Below, piece after piece: positions 16,960 through 24,382 of a stretch of 64,000 bases of DNA. The stretch lies in assembly GCA_017468435.1 (NCBI GenBank), contig JAFUIP010000003.1, positions 1 to 64,000 of the forward strand. Reading direction: 5' to 3'. The first letter of the stretch is position 1. Every line of letters begins with the position of its first letter. This DNA is from Bacteroidales bacterium (GTDB lineage: Bacteria > Bacteroidota > Bacteroidia > Bacteroidales > UBA1402). A program made the translations under genes and the position numbers. The notes below the pieces were generated by a model that did not search any database, had not been told where the DNA came from, and saw only the letters and a program-made list of their open reading frames with translations.

Positions 16960-17247
16960 ACGTTTTCTTGTGCTTTCAAATTTCCCTCAATCCCAGCGCC
17001 TTCGCTACGTTTTTTCGCATAACCGCCAATCCCTGCGCCTTCGCTCGCAGTTTTCCGCTCGAAACCCATACGAAGTTTCTTCGCCGGAAAACTTTCGTTC
17101 AGTGCTCGGGATTGGCAATGCCGCTCGCAGGGCCGCCGGTGCAAGGCTCGGCTGCCCGCTCGCGGCGTGTTTGCAAGTGTTGCGTGCACTTATTTGGGAT
17201 AAATTCCGGCAAAACGCCCGGCGCTCTGCCTTTCGGCCTCGCGCGGG
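16960..17247. other. Gene-free stretch with short direct repeats
   Basis: No supported gene. CAATCCCAGCGCCTTCGCT (16988-17006) recurs with one change at 17027-17045, a 39-bp period. The rest is unusually GC-rich for the window and contains several short palindromes such as GCCGG and CGCGCG. It follows the end of the large repeat protein, and I see no clear terminator. Confidence 0.6.
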
Positions 17248-20200
17248 CTACGGGCAAACTGCGCGAACCGTGCGACCGCCGTAGCGACTGTAGCTGTACC
17301 AGCCCACACCGCCCGAATAGAAGTCCAAGTAGCACGCGCTGCGCGGATTGCCCTCGTAGAGCGAACTCGACCAATAGCGGCCGCCGGAACCGACACTGCT
17401 AACAGAAGTACCATAGCGGTAGCCTGCCGCCGGCAGAAAGATGCTATTTCCGTTGGTTTTGCTGGCAACTTTGTATCCTCTTACTCCATTTTGAGTGCTC
17501 CAAGTCCAGGTGCAGTTATTAAGTAATTCATCTAGTTCTGCTTCGCTAGGCATTCTCCAACTTCCACCCCAATTGGCTCTGGCGGCGTCATCGCCGAGGT
17601 CGAGGGTGGTTTTGTTATCTACCGTGCCGAAGCTGCTGTATGTGTTGTACTTGGTTAGGGTTGAAGATGATCCATTACAATATTTATACGTACTCCAATC
17701 GTAATTATCTTTCGGACTTGTTTCACCCCATGCAAAATAAGCACCGTAGCCTTCGGGAGTGGTAGCGCCCACATTGCAGGTAGCCCATTTCAGGCCGCTG
17801 GGCAGGCCGAGATCCACCCAATCGTGGCCGTTTTCAACACCAGTCGTTGCAATTACTTCCCATTGCGCATAAAGCGTAATATTTTGCGAGATGGTGATGC
17901 TTTGCTTGTCGGTGTAGCTTGTACCACTGCCGTTAGCAGCGGTGTTCCATCCATTAAAGACATATCCATCGCGGGTGAAGGTGTTAGCTGCAATTGCTTG
18001 CGAAACACCTTCTTCGAAAGTTTGTGCAGCCATCGTGCCAGAGCCACCGTTGGCGTTGAAAGTGAGGGTGTAGATTGTTGTTTGTGGTATATCATCGGAA
18101 ATGACTGCGCGAATGGTATTACCAATGCAACGACTACTGTATTTTCCTACCGAAACCAAAGTCCTTTCATAATACAAATTGACAGCATCAAAAGTGCCGA
18201 ATGCATACAGCGAATTTGCCCAATAATACGCTTTAGTGCCCACAGATTCTACATCTGCGTTGTAACGATAGCCCGCGGCCGGCAAGAAAATGCTATTTCC
18301 ATTGATTTTGCTAGTCAGCTTGTATCCGTTTACTCCGTTCTGCTGAACCCAAGTCAGATTACAATTAGTTATCAATTCGTTTTGTTCCGTCTGGCTAGGA
18401 ATACGCCAACGGCCACCCCAATTGACAGTAGCGGCATCATCTTCGGCATCAAGCGTGGTTTTGTTGTCCACCACCCCATTATTTACATTATTGTTGTACT
18501 TGAGGAGGCTGTTTACCGTACCACTGCGTCTATTGTGTTTATAGTAACTCCAGTTGTAATTGCTTTTCGGGCTTGTTTCGCCCCAGGCAAAGTAATCGCC
18601 GTAGCCTTCGGGCGTGGTGGCACCCAGGTTGCAAATAGCCCATTTGGTACCGCTGGGCAGACCGAGATCCACATAAGCGTGCTCATTCTCAAATCCGGAA
18701 ACCGCATACCACTGCGCATAGAGCGTGAGGCTACCGCCAATCATTACTTCGGCTTGGTCGTTGAACGTAGTGCCGCTGCCGTCGGGAGCCGTGTTCCAGC
18801 CGGTGAACATGTGTCCATCGCGGGTGAAGGTATTGGCCGGCAAAGCTTGCAGCACTTCAGGGTCGAACAACTGCGGTTCCATGCTGCCGCTTCCGCCATT
18901 GGCATCGAAAGTAACGACAACAGGTTCTCTTTTCCACTGCGCATAGAGCGTAAGATTTTGTTGCGGATTGATGATTTGATGTTCGGCGTAAGCGGTGCCG
19001 CTGCCATCGGGCGCCGTGTTCCATCCGGTAAAGTTGTAGCCCGCACGCGTGAAAACATTCGACATGAGCGCTTGCGACTCGCCTATGGCCATTTTTTGCG
19101 CAGGCATTTCTCCCTCGCCACCATTGGCATTGAAAGTAATGATGGCAAATTCGGCATAGACAGCGCGGATAGTCATACCATAGTATCGGCCTGTATAGTC
19201 ATGATGGTCGTATTGATACTTATATGGTTCAGAATAGAATTTCCAATAATAGGCGTTAGCCGGAGATATAGAAGTCGTCAATGAATTAAGCCAATAGAAA
19301 CCCCATTTCGAGACAGACTCAGAACCGGTTTTGTATTTCCAGCCCGCCGACGGCAAGAACATACTATTGCCATTGGTTTTGCTCTTCACAATATAACCGT
19401 TTATTCCATTTTGAGAAGCCCAGGTCCAGGTACAATGGTTTAACAATTCTACATATTCATTACCCGTAGGCATTCTCCATTTATCTCCCATATTGGCATG
19501 CGCAGCATCATCTTCTATATCGAGAAATTCCTTGTTATCGACCACCGTGCCATAGTGACTATCCGTATTGTACTTGGTCATCATATAGGCACTATTGCCA
19601 TAAACACACCACTTGTAAGTATCCCAAGAATATTCCTTCTTCGGCTCGGTTTCTCCCCATGCAAAGTAATCACCGGTGCCTTCCGGAATGCTAGCGCCAA
19701 CATTGCTGATAGACCATTTCAGTTCGCTGGGCAAACCAAGATCTATGTAAGAATAACCATTTTCCGTACCTGAAACCAAGAGTTTCCATTGGGCATAAAT
19801 GCTTGTTTCCTCCTTTATCGTGATTTCAGACTTATCTTTATAACTGGTGCCGTTTCCATCAGGTTCCGTATTCCAGCCGGTGAAGACGTAACCGCCACGC
19901 ATAAAGGTATTTTCGTTCAATGTACCGGCCAAATCGTACTTCAAGAATTGAACATCCATGTTGCCGCTACCGCCATTGGCATCGAAAAACAAAGCAACAG
20001 ACATTCTATCCCACTGCGCATAAAGTTTGAGATTCTGAGAGATTGTGATGGCTTGCTCGTTGGTGTAGGCAGTGCCACTACCGTCTGGGGCCGTGTTCCA
20101 ACCGATGAAAACGTATCCTTCGCGAGTGAAGGCGTTTTCGGGCAATTTTTCTTCATAACCTTTATAATAGGCGCTATACACTTCCATATCCATGCTGCCG

Positions 20201-20328
20201 CTTCCGCCATTGGCATCGAAAACGACAGAGAAAGTATTCGAAGGTTTCACCAAAGGCTCGCAAGCAAGCATCAGCAAAGCGACAAGCGCAAAAAGCGTAT
20301 ATGATAGCCAAGACTTTTTCATCGTCAT
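17248..20328 (-). CDS. Surface lipoprotein with alternating InlB-type repeats and FISUMP-like domains
   Basis: A 1026-residue protein with a lipoprotein signal (lipobox LMLAC, Cys23). Five Listeria-Bacteroides (InlB B-type) repeats are visible at about 33-107, 108-182, 393-466, 467-541 and 745-824, each with NANGG/DANGGSG, GWNTAP and YAQW. Between them are three copies of a domain of about 205 residues (183-392, 542-744, 825-1026). Each copy has YIDLGLPS, YFAWGET, WRMP, NGNSxFLPxAG and TIRAV motifs, as in the Fibrobacter succinogenes major paralogous domain. The order is R-R-P-R-R-P-R-P. Such proteins are exported and probably adhesive or structural; the ligand is unknown. Its start lies 2 nt after the stop of the PEGA gene. 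Confidence 0.85.
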   Translation of the reverse strand: MTMKKSWLSYTLFALVALLMLACEPLVKPSNTFSVVFDANGGSGSMDMEVYSAYYKGYEEKLPENAFTREGYVFIGWNTAPDGSGTAYTNEQAITISQNLKLYAQWDRMSVALFFDANGGSGNMDVQFLKYDLAGTLNENTFMRGGYVFTGWNTEPDGNGTSYKDKSEITIKEETSIYAQWKLLVSGTENGYSYIDLGLPSELKWSISNVGASIPEGTGDYFAWGETEPKKEYSWDTYKWCVYGNSAYMMTKYNTDSHYGTVVDNKEFLDIEDDAAHANMGDKWRMPTGNEYVELLNHCTWTWASQNGINGYIVKSKTNGNSMFLPSAGWKYKTGSESVSKWGFYWLNSLTTSISPANAYYWKFYSEPYKYQYDHHDYTGRYYGMTIRAVYAEFAIITFNANGGEGEMPAQKMAIGESQALMSNVFTRAGYNFTGWNTAPDGSGTAYAEHQIINPQQNLTLYAQWKREPVVVTFDANGGSGSMEPQLFDPEVLQALPANTFTRDGHMFTGWNTAPDGSGTTFNDQAEVMIGGSLTLYAQWYAVSGFENEHAYVDLGLPSGTKWAICNLGATTPEGYGDYFAWGETSPKSNYNWSYYKHNRRSGTVNSLLKYNNNVNNGVVDNKTTLDAEDDAATVNWGGRWRIPSQTEQNELITNCNLTWVQQNGVNGYKLTSKINGNSIFLPAAGYRYNADVESVGTKAYYWANSLYAFGTFDAVNLYYERTLVSVGKYSSRCIGNTIRAVISDDIPQTTIYTLTFNANGGSGTMAAQTFEEGVSQAIAANTFTRDGYVFNGWNTAANGSGTSYTDKQSITISQNITLYAQWEVIATTGVENGHDWVDLGLPSGLKWATCNVGATTPEGYGAYFAWGETSPKDNYDWSTYKYCNGSSSTLTKYNTYSSFGTVDNKTTLDLGDDAARANWGGSWRMPSEAELDELLNNCTWTWSTQNGVRGYKVASKTNGNSIFLPAAGYRYGTSVSSVGSGGRYWSSSLYEGNPRSACYLDFYSGGVGWYSYSRYGGRTVRAVCP

Positions 20329-20330
20329 TA

Positions 20331-22184
20331 TTATTTAATTTTAACCAAGGAGAAATTGAACACGAAGCCAAATTGCAGGTCCAAATGTTTGTCGGCCAAA
20401 GAATACGAGGGAGTCACTTCCAAGGCAAAACCCTTAGCCGCACATAGTTGGGAGCGACAGGCCAAAACCAGACCCTCCTGCAATTTTTTATACTCGCCAT
20501 CTATCGGAGAAAAACCGGCCGAAGCCTCGTAACCCACTTGCGGCGTAAACATGAAAACGCGCCCCGCCTTCAAAGAATATCCCAAACGGGCATCATACTT
20601 CTGATACACAAAGTCTTCAGGGTCGAAAGCCCAATTGCAGTCCAGATTAACGGACTTTATCGTGGCGCCCGCGTGCAGAGCAAGATATCCAAAATCTCCA
20701 TTTGTCGGACTTACATTTGGACGCAAAGCCACACCCGTATAAAGAGCCATGTTGCGAAAATATTCGTTCTTGGGCACTCGGCGTCTGGCCTGACGTTTGG
20801 CTTCTCGGAGAGATTTCTTTGCATCGGCCTGAGCATCAGATTGCGCATCGGATTGAGCCGTTTCGTGCTTCGTTGTTTGAGACGCCGATGGACTTGCAGC
20901 CGACGAGGTACCTCGTTTTTGCAGATTCACATTCATCTTGGCAGTTTCATTATGCGCCACCTCAATTTGCTTTGTCAGAGGCTGATACGAAGCCTTCTCG
21001 AAAAGAAGATCGTGCTTGCCAATCAAGACCTCACCGAGCATGAGCGGCGTCTCGCCCACTTCCTCTCCGTCCATGTACACTTTCACGCCCAAAGGCGAAG
21101 TCATCACTTCTACCGAACCATACAAAGGCACCGGATCGCGAAGCGCAATGCGCTGATCTTCAAGGCTACCAATCTGAATAAGCTGCGAGTTGGACTGATG
21201 TGAAGCCCGACGCGTTTCCACCTTGTATTCTCCCGGTTCAAGACGCACGACGCTCTCGCCCACGCCCTTTTGCTGTTCGTCTATCCAGATTTCTGTTTGT
21301 GGAGACACTTCGAAAGTCACTTGCGCAAAATTGGGTTGCAGGCTCACGACCAAAGGAGTTGTCTGATTGTCTGAAACCTTCACCTGCTGCTCGAAAGATT
21401 TGTACATCTGCTTGACAATACGCAACTGATAATCACCACTTTTCAGGGGCTCAGTACGCATGGGCAATTGTCCGATTCTATGATTGTTCAGGTAGATGTG
21501 AGCGCCATTGTAATCTTCCGAAGCAGCCGTCAAATCTATCCAGCCGAAGTTCGGTTTCAAAGACACCTGAATATTGGCTTTACTTTCAGCATTTACCTCT
21601 ATAACGCCTGCTTCGGTATGATAATTTTCGCAAGAAACACGATATTGATATTTTCCAAACGGAACGCTTTTGGCCGCCATGCCGCTTTCATCTACCGTCA
21701 GAATCTCGTTGTCGAACTCCAACATAGCATTGGCCGGCTCAATATTGAACACCACAAACTGCTTAGTCACAGAGACATTTGTCACCGTTTGCACTTGACC
21801 GGCAGAAAGTACCATTTCGTAAGTACGGGCTTTTTCAATGGGGATGGGGAAATAATAATCGCGCAGCGTTCCCAATTGTTGATGCTGTATGGTCATACGC
21901 TTGATGCCATGCGGCACGTACACCCAGATTTCACCAATCTTTTGTTGCACCTTAACGATGCCTGTCATTCCTCCGTCAAAGGCAAAACCCTGGGCCGTGG
22001 TCACCACTTTTATCAGCGCTGCCGGCTGACCGTTGAAATCGTTCATCATGGTGCCGTGCGTGTTGGCCGTCAAATCGTTTTCCAACATCTGGAACGAACT
22101 CACAGATATACCTTGCGCCGACACCGGCAGCAGCGCTGCCATCATTATCATCAAAGAGAAAACTCGCTTCAAAATATGTTTCAT
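20331..22184 (-). CDS. PEGA-domain secreted protein
   Basis: A 617-residue protein with a Sec signal peptide (cleavage near VSAQ, residue 24) and a series of PEGA-type beta repeats (about 150-420). Recognisable pieces are YNGAHIYLNNHRIGQLP, TEIWIDEQQKGVGES and VKVYMDGEEVGETPL. A low-complexity linker with QSDA-QSDA-QADA and a basic KKSLREAKRQARRR segment follows. The last 150 residues resemble a small outer-membrane beta-barrel with a terminal aromatic/hydrophobic strand (GFVFNFSLVKIK). It may anchor or present the large lipoprotein encoded 2 nt downstream; that is inference from the operon. It has its own consensus promoter. Confidence 0.8.
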   Translation of the reverse strand: MKHILKRVFSLMIMMAALLPVSAQGISVSSFQMLENDLTANTHGTMMNDFNGQPAALIKVVTTAQGFAFDGGMTGIVKVQQKIGEIWVYVPHGIKRMTIQHQQLGTLRDYYFPIPIEKARTYEMVLSAGQVQTVTNVSVTKQFVVFNIEPANAMLEFDNEILTVDESGMAAKSVPFGKYQYRVSCENYHTEAGVIEVNAESKANIQVSLKPNFGWIDLTAASEDYNGAHIYLNNHRIGQLPMRTEPLKSGDYQLRIVKQMYKSFEQQVKVSDNQTTPLVVSLQPNFAQVTFEVSPQTEIWIDEQQKGVGESVVRLEPGEYKVETRRASHQSNSQLIQIGSLEDQRIALRDPVPLYGSVEVMTSPLGVKVYMDGEEVGETPLMLGEVLIGKHDLLFEKASYQPLTKQIEVAHNETAKMNVNLQKRGTSSAASPSASQTTKHETAQSDAQSDAQADAKKSLREAKRQARRRVPKNEYFRNMALYTGVALRPNVSPTNGDFGYLALHAGATIKSVNLDCNWAFDPEDFVYQKYDARLGYSLKAGRVFMFTPQVGYEASAGFSPIDGEYKKLQEGLVLACRSQLCAAKGFALEVTPSYSLADKHLDLQFGFVFNFSLVKIK

Positions 22185-22225
22185 AATGTAAAAATACCTC
22201 TCACACTTAATTGATTACAAAGCCG

Positions 22226-22257
22226 CAAAGATAATATCCGAATCGGCAAAAATCAAG
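22226..22257 (-). promoter_or_regulatory. Promoter of the PEGA/InlB-repeat operon
   Basis: On the minus strand CTTG (22254-22257), 20 nt, then a perfect -7 box TATCTTTG (22226-22233), about 40 nt before the start codon. Confidence 0.6.
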
Positions 22258-22291
22258 TACACATTAGTTCTTGTTAAATATTTTTAATCCA

Positions 22292-22322
22292 CTTGTTTTA
22301 CACGATATTTTGTTTACCTTGC
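22292..22322 (+). promoter_or_regulatory. Candidate promoter of the 347-residue secreted protein
   Basis: CTTG (22292-22295), 19 nt, then TACCTTGC (22315-22322), close to the consensus and 22 nt before the ATG. It is the same variant -7 type as seen before the EF-G paralogue. Confidence 0.35.
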
Positions 22323-22344
22323 CGCTTGAAAAAATTGTCACGTC

Positions 22345-23388
22345 ATGATGAAAAGATTTGCTATCGTATTGGTTTTGATTTGGGCCGCATTGCCCTTGTT
22401 TTCTCAGCAAGAAAAAGAGGTAAAAAGTTTCCTCCAGGAAGTTTGCACCGAGCTTGAAAAGGTGCAAAACAACGGCGTTTCAGACATGATTATCACCGAG
22501 AAATATTGTTCAACGCGATACAAAGCCTTGTACAACGAATCTTGGCGAATGGAACGCCAAGTGCTGAAAGAATGTGTATTTCATTGCATGGGAGGCATTT
22601 GGACAAGAATCAGCGACTATTTTGACAGTGTAAAATATAGCGTTTCCGAAGTGCAAAGAACTGACAATCCGAAAAAAGAAACGTATCGGGCTCGCCTATT
22701 GCTTCAGTTTCACTGCGATTCCTACACGACTTCCGACTGGTCTATTCCACTCGATTTGTTGGTCGAAGCCAAAAATGGAACATGGCGTATCTCTGATTTT
22801 TTGTTCGACAAAGACGGCAGCGACACAGAAATGATGGAAGAGAGTGTGGTTTCTTGTGCAAATAACTCCTTCACGTCTTATTTTTCTCCGAAAGAAACCA
22901 TTCTCAATGCTGAGACAAAAAAGATTATTACTCAAGACATTACGCAAATTTTCAAGACAATCGAAAAGGCATATAACCAGGGCAACATGAATCCCTATGT
23001 CTTTATCAGAAAATACTGCTCGCCAACTTTTACAAATTTTTACAAAGAGGTGATTTATTGGGAAACAAAGCTGGGCACGCCTACATTGGATTACGATATT
23101 TGGACGCGAAGCAGCGATTGCAAACAGATTTCGTATCAAGTATCTGATATTTCGTTCACTGCAGAAGGTAAAGCCTTGGCCAAAATTTCACTTTCGCGCA
23201 CAGCACAGAATGGCAGCAAATCTTCACAAAGTGTTCAAATAGAGCTTATTCCCAACAACGGCAAGTGGCTCATCGACAATTTTATTGACCTTCCGGCCAA
23301 GACCGGCGCACAATCTTTCAGCGACAGAGCATTTTTCACAGAAGCGCTCAAGAACAACATAGAGCTTTGGCTCACCTCGTTGCAATAA
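22345..23388 (+). CDS. Secreted protein with two copies of an unknown domain
   Basis: A 347-residue protein with a signal peptide (about residues 1-21, ALPLFSQ). The mature part seems to be a tandem duplication. Both halves start with a helix followed by KYCS and an aromatic-rich segment containing IWTR and W/Y residues, and both end in strands closing with NGTWRISDFLFD or NGKWLIDNFIDL. This layout resembles DUF3828/NTF2-like domains, which is an inference. No catalytic motif is seen. It is monocistronic, divergent from the PEGA operon, and followed by gene-free DNA. Function not recognised. Confidence 0.7.
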   Translation: MMKRFAIVLVLIWAALPLFSQQEKEVKSFLQEVCTELEKVQNNGVSDMIITEKYCSTRYKALYNESWRMERQVLKECVFHCMGGIWTRISDYFDSVKYSVSEVQRTDNPKKETYRARLLLQFHCDSYTTSDWSIPLDLLVEAKNGTWRISDFLFDKDGSDTEMMEESVVSCANNSFTSYFSPKETILNAETKKIITQDITQIFKTIEKAYNQGNMNPYVFIRKYCSPTFTNFYKEVIYWETKLGTPTLDYDIWTRSSDCKQISYQVSDISFTAEGKALAKISLSRTAQNGSKSSQSVQIELIPNNGKWLIDNFIDLPAKTGAQSFSDRAFFTEALKNNIELWLTSLQ

Positions 23389-23818
23389 ACCGCTATCACG
23401 AGGCGTTATTTCTGTAATTTTCGTTGCACGTTGTTTCGAGTGTGCTCGCAACGACATTTCTCGGTTGATTTTTTCTGTTGTGTTCGCAAAGCGTTATTGC
23501 GGCGTTTTCGCAAATCGCTATTGCGACTGTTTCGCTGCCTCTTTACGCAATAATGCTCGTTTGCCTCTTCTTTCGGTTGTGTTCGCCGCGTATTCTTTCG
23601 GTAGTGTTCGCGAAATGTGGAGAAAATCGGCTGCTTCGCTTGGCGGCGGTCTAAAACGCAGGACTCGGCACTTTTAGGCAGCCTCGCTCCGCTCAGCAGC
23701 CTAACGCACCTCAAACAGGCTGCGTTTCTTCACAACCTTCGCCAGCGCTTCGACTTTCCGCCGATTATCTATCATTTCTCTCACACCACCGTGCGAATCG
23801 CAACTCACACTTGCAGAA
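23389..23818. other. Gene-free stretch with small tandem palindromes
   Basis: No supported gene in 430 nt. CGCAA-N7-TTGCG occurs twice at 24-nt spacing (23485-23501 and 23509-23525). The motif TGTGTTCGC or a near variant recurs several times between 23440 and 23620. The overall look is that of decayed repeat DNA. Confidence 0.6.
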
Positions 23819-24145
23819 TCACTTACAAAACCTTTTACTAAAAATATTCACGATAAGAACCGCCAGAAGCGCGAAAAGGATAGGCAGTCCGAACTGAAGC
23901 GGATAATAAAGCTTTGTGCTTGAAGCCCAAGGTGATAAAAGAATAAAGGGCAAGCCGGCAAACATAGCCGAAGAAACAAAACGGGTAAGTTTCTTCACAT
24001 CGAAACTTTCAAGTTTTTCTCTCGAAATGATAAGATAGTTGGCAGATTGTCGCGAATGGCGGCGCATATAGCGAGCCAGCAAAAACCAAATCAAAGCCCA
24101 AGGACACACAGCCAAGAAACAAATGATTCTCTCTGTAATACTCAT
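23819..24145 (-). CDS. Small inner-membrane protein
   Basis: A 108-residue protein with three hydrophobic segments (about 6-24, 59-75 and 83-102), separated by a basic, hydrophilic loop containing the helix REKLESFDVKKLTRF. The arrangement recalls DUF3784-type small membrane proteins, but I am not sure. It lies alone between gene-free DNA and the 87-bp hairpin repeats. No function can be assigned. Confidence 0.6.
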   Translation of the reverse strand: MSITERIICFLAVCPWALIWFLLARYMRRHSRQSANYLIISREKLESFDVKKLTRFVSSAMFAGLPFILLSPWASSTKLYYPLQFGLPILFALLAVLIVNIFSKRFCK

Positions 24146-24197
24146 AGGTTGAAGATCTTAAAATCCTTAAAAAAAATAAGATTGGAGAAGACCCCTG

Positions 24198-24371
24198 ATG
24201 TGGTGGCCGCGAGGCGAGGACGACGGGAGCGTACTTCAAGTACGTGACCGAGGAACGAGCCGAAGCGGGCGGAGCGCGGGGAATATGTGGTGGCTGCGAG
24301 GCGAAAAGCGAAGGGAGTTTGCTTTCGCAAATGACCGAGCTTTGAGCCGAAGTGGGCGCCGCAGATTCCCC
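24198..24371. repeat. Two tandem 87-bp hairpin-bearing repeats
   Basis: Units 24198-24284 and 24285-24371 share TGTGGTGGCxGCGAGGCGA, GAxGGGAG, TGACCGAG and GAGCCGAAGxGGGCG. Between GGGAG and GACCGAG lies a hairpin whose stem differs: CGTACTT-C-AAGTACG in the first unit, TTTGC-TTTC-GCAAA in the second. Base changes on one arm are matched on the other. The same GGGAG-hairpin-GACCGAG frame is found in the 9138-9583 array. The array ends 12 nt before the aldolase/SDR stop codon. Confidence 0.9.
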
Positions 24372-24382
24372 GCGACACAACC

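Noticed and set aside
16905..17189. 94-codon frame upstream of the DUF3791 gene
   Set aside because: Its peptide is made of the 39-bp direct repeats and GC-rich palindromes; no family resemblance. The consensus promoter at 16928-16959 lies inside it.
17824..19284. 486-codon frame antisense to the InlB/FISUMP lipoprotein
   Set aside because: Produced by the repeated codon pattern of the real gene; the frame has no recognisable domain or start context.
23406..23714. 102-codon frame in the gene-free stretch after the duplicated-domain gene
   Set aside because: Arg/Lys/Asn-rich low-complexity peptide created by the mini-palindromes; no start context.
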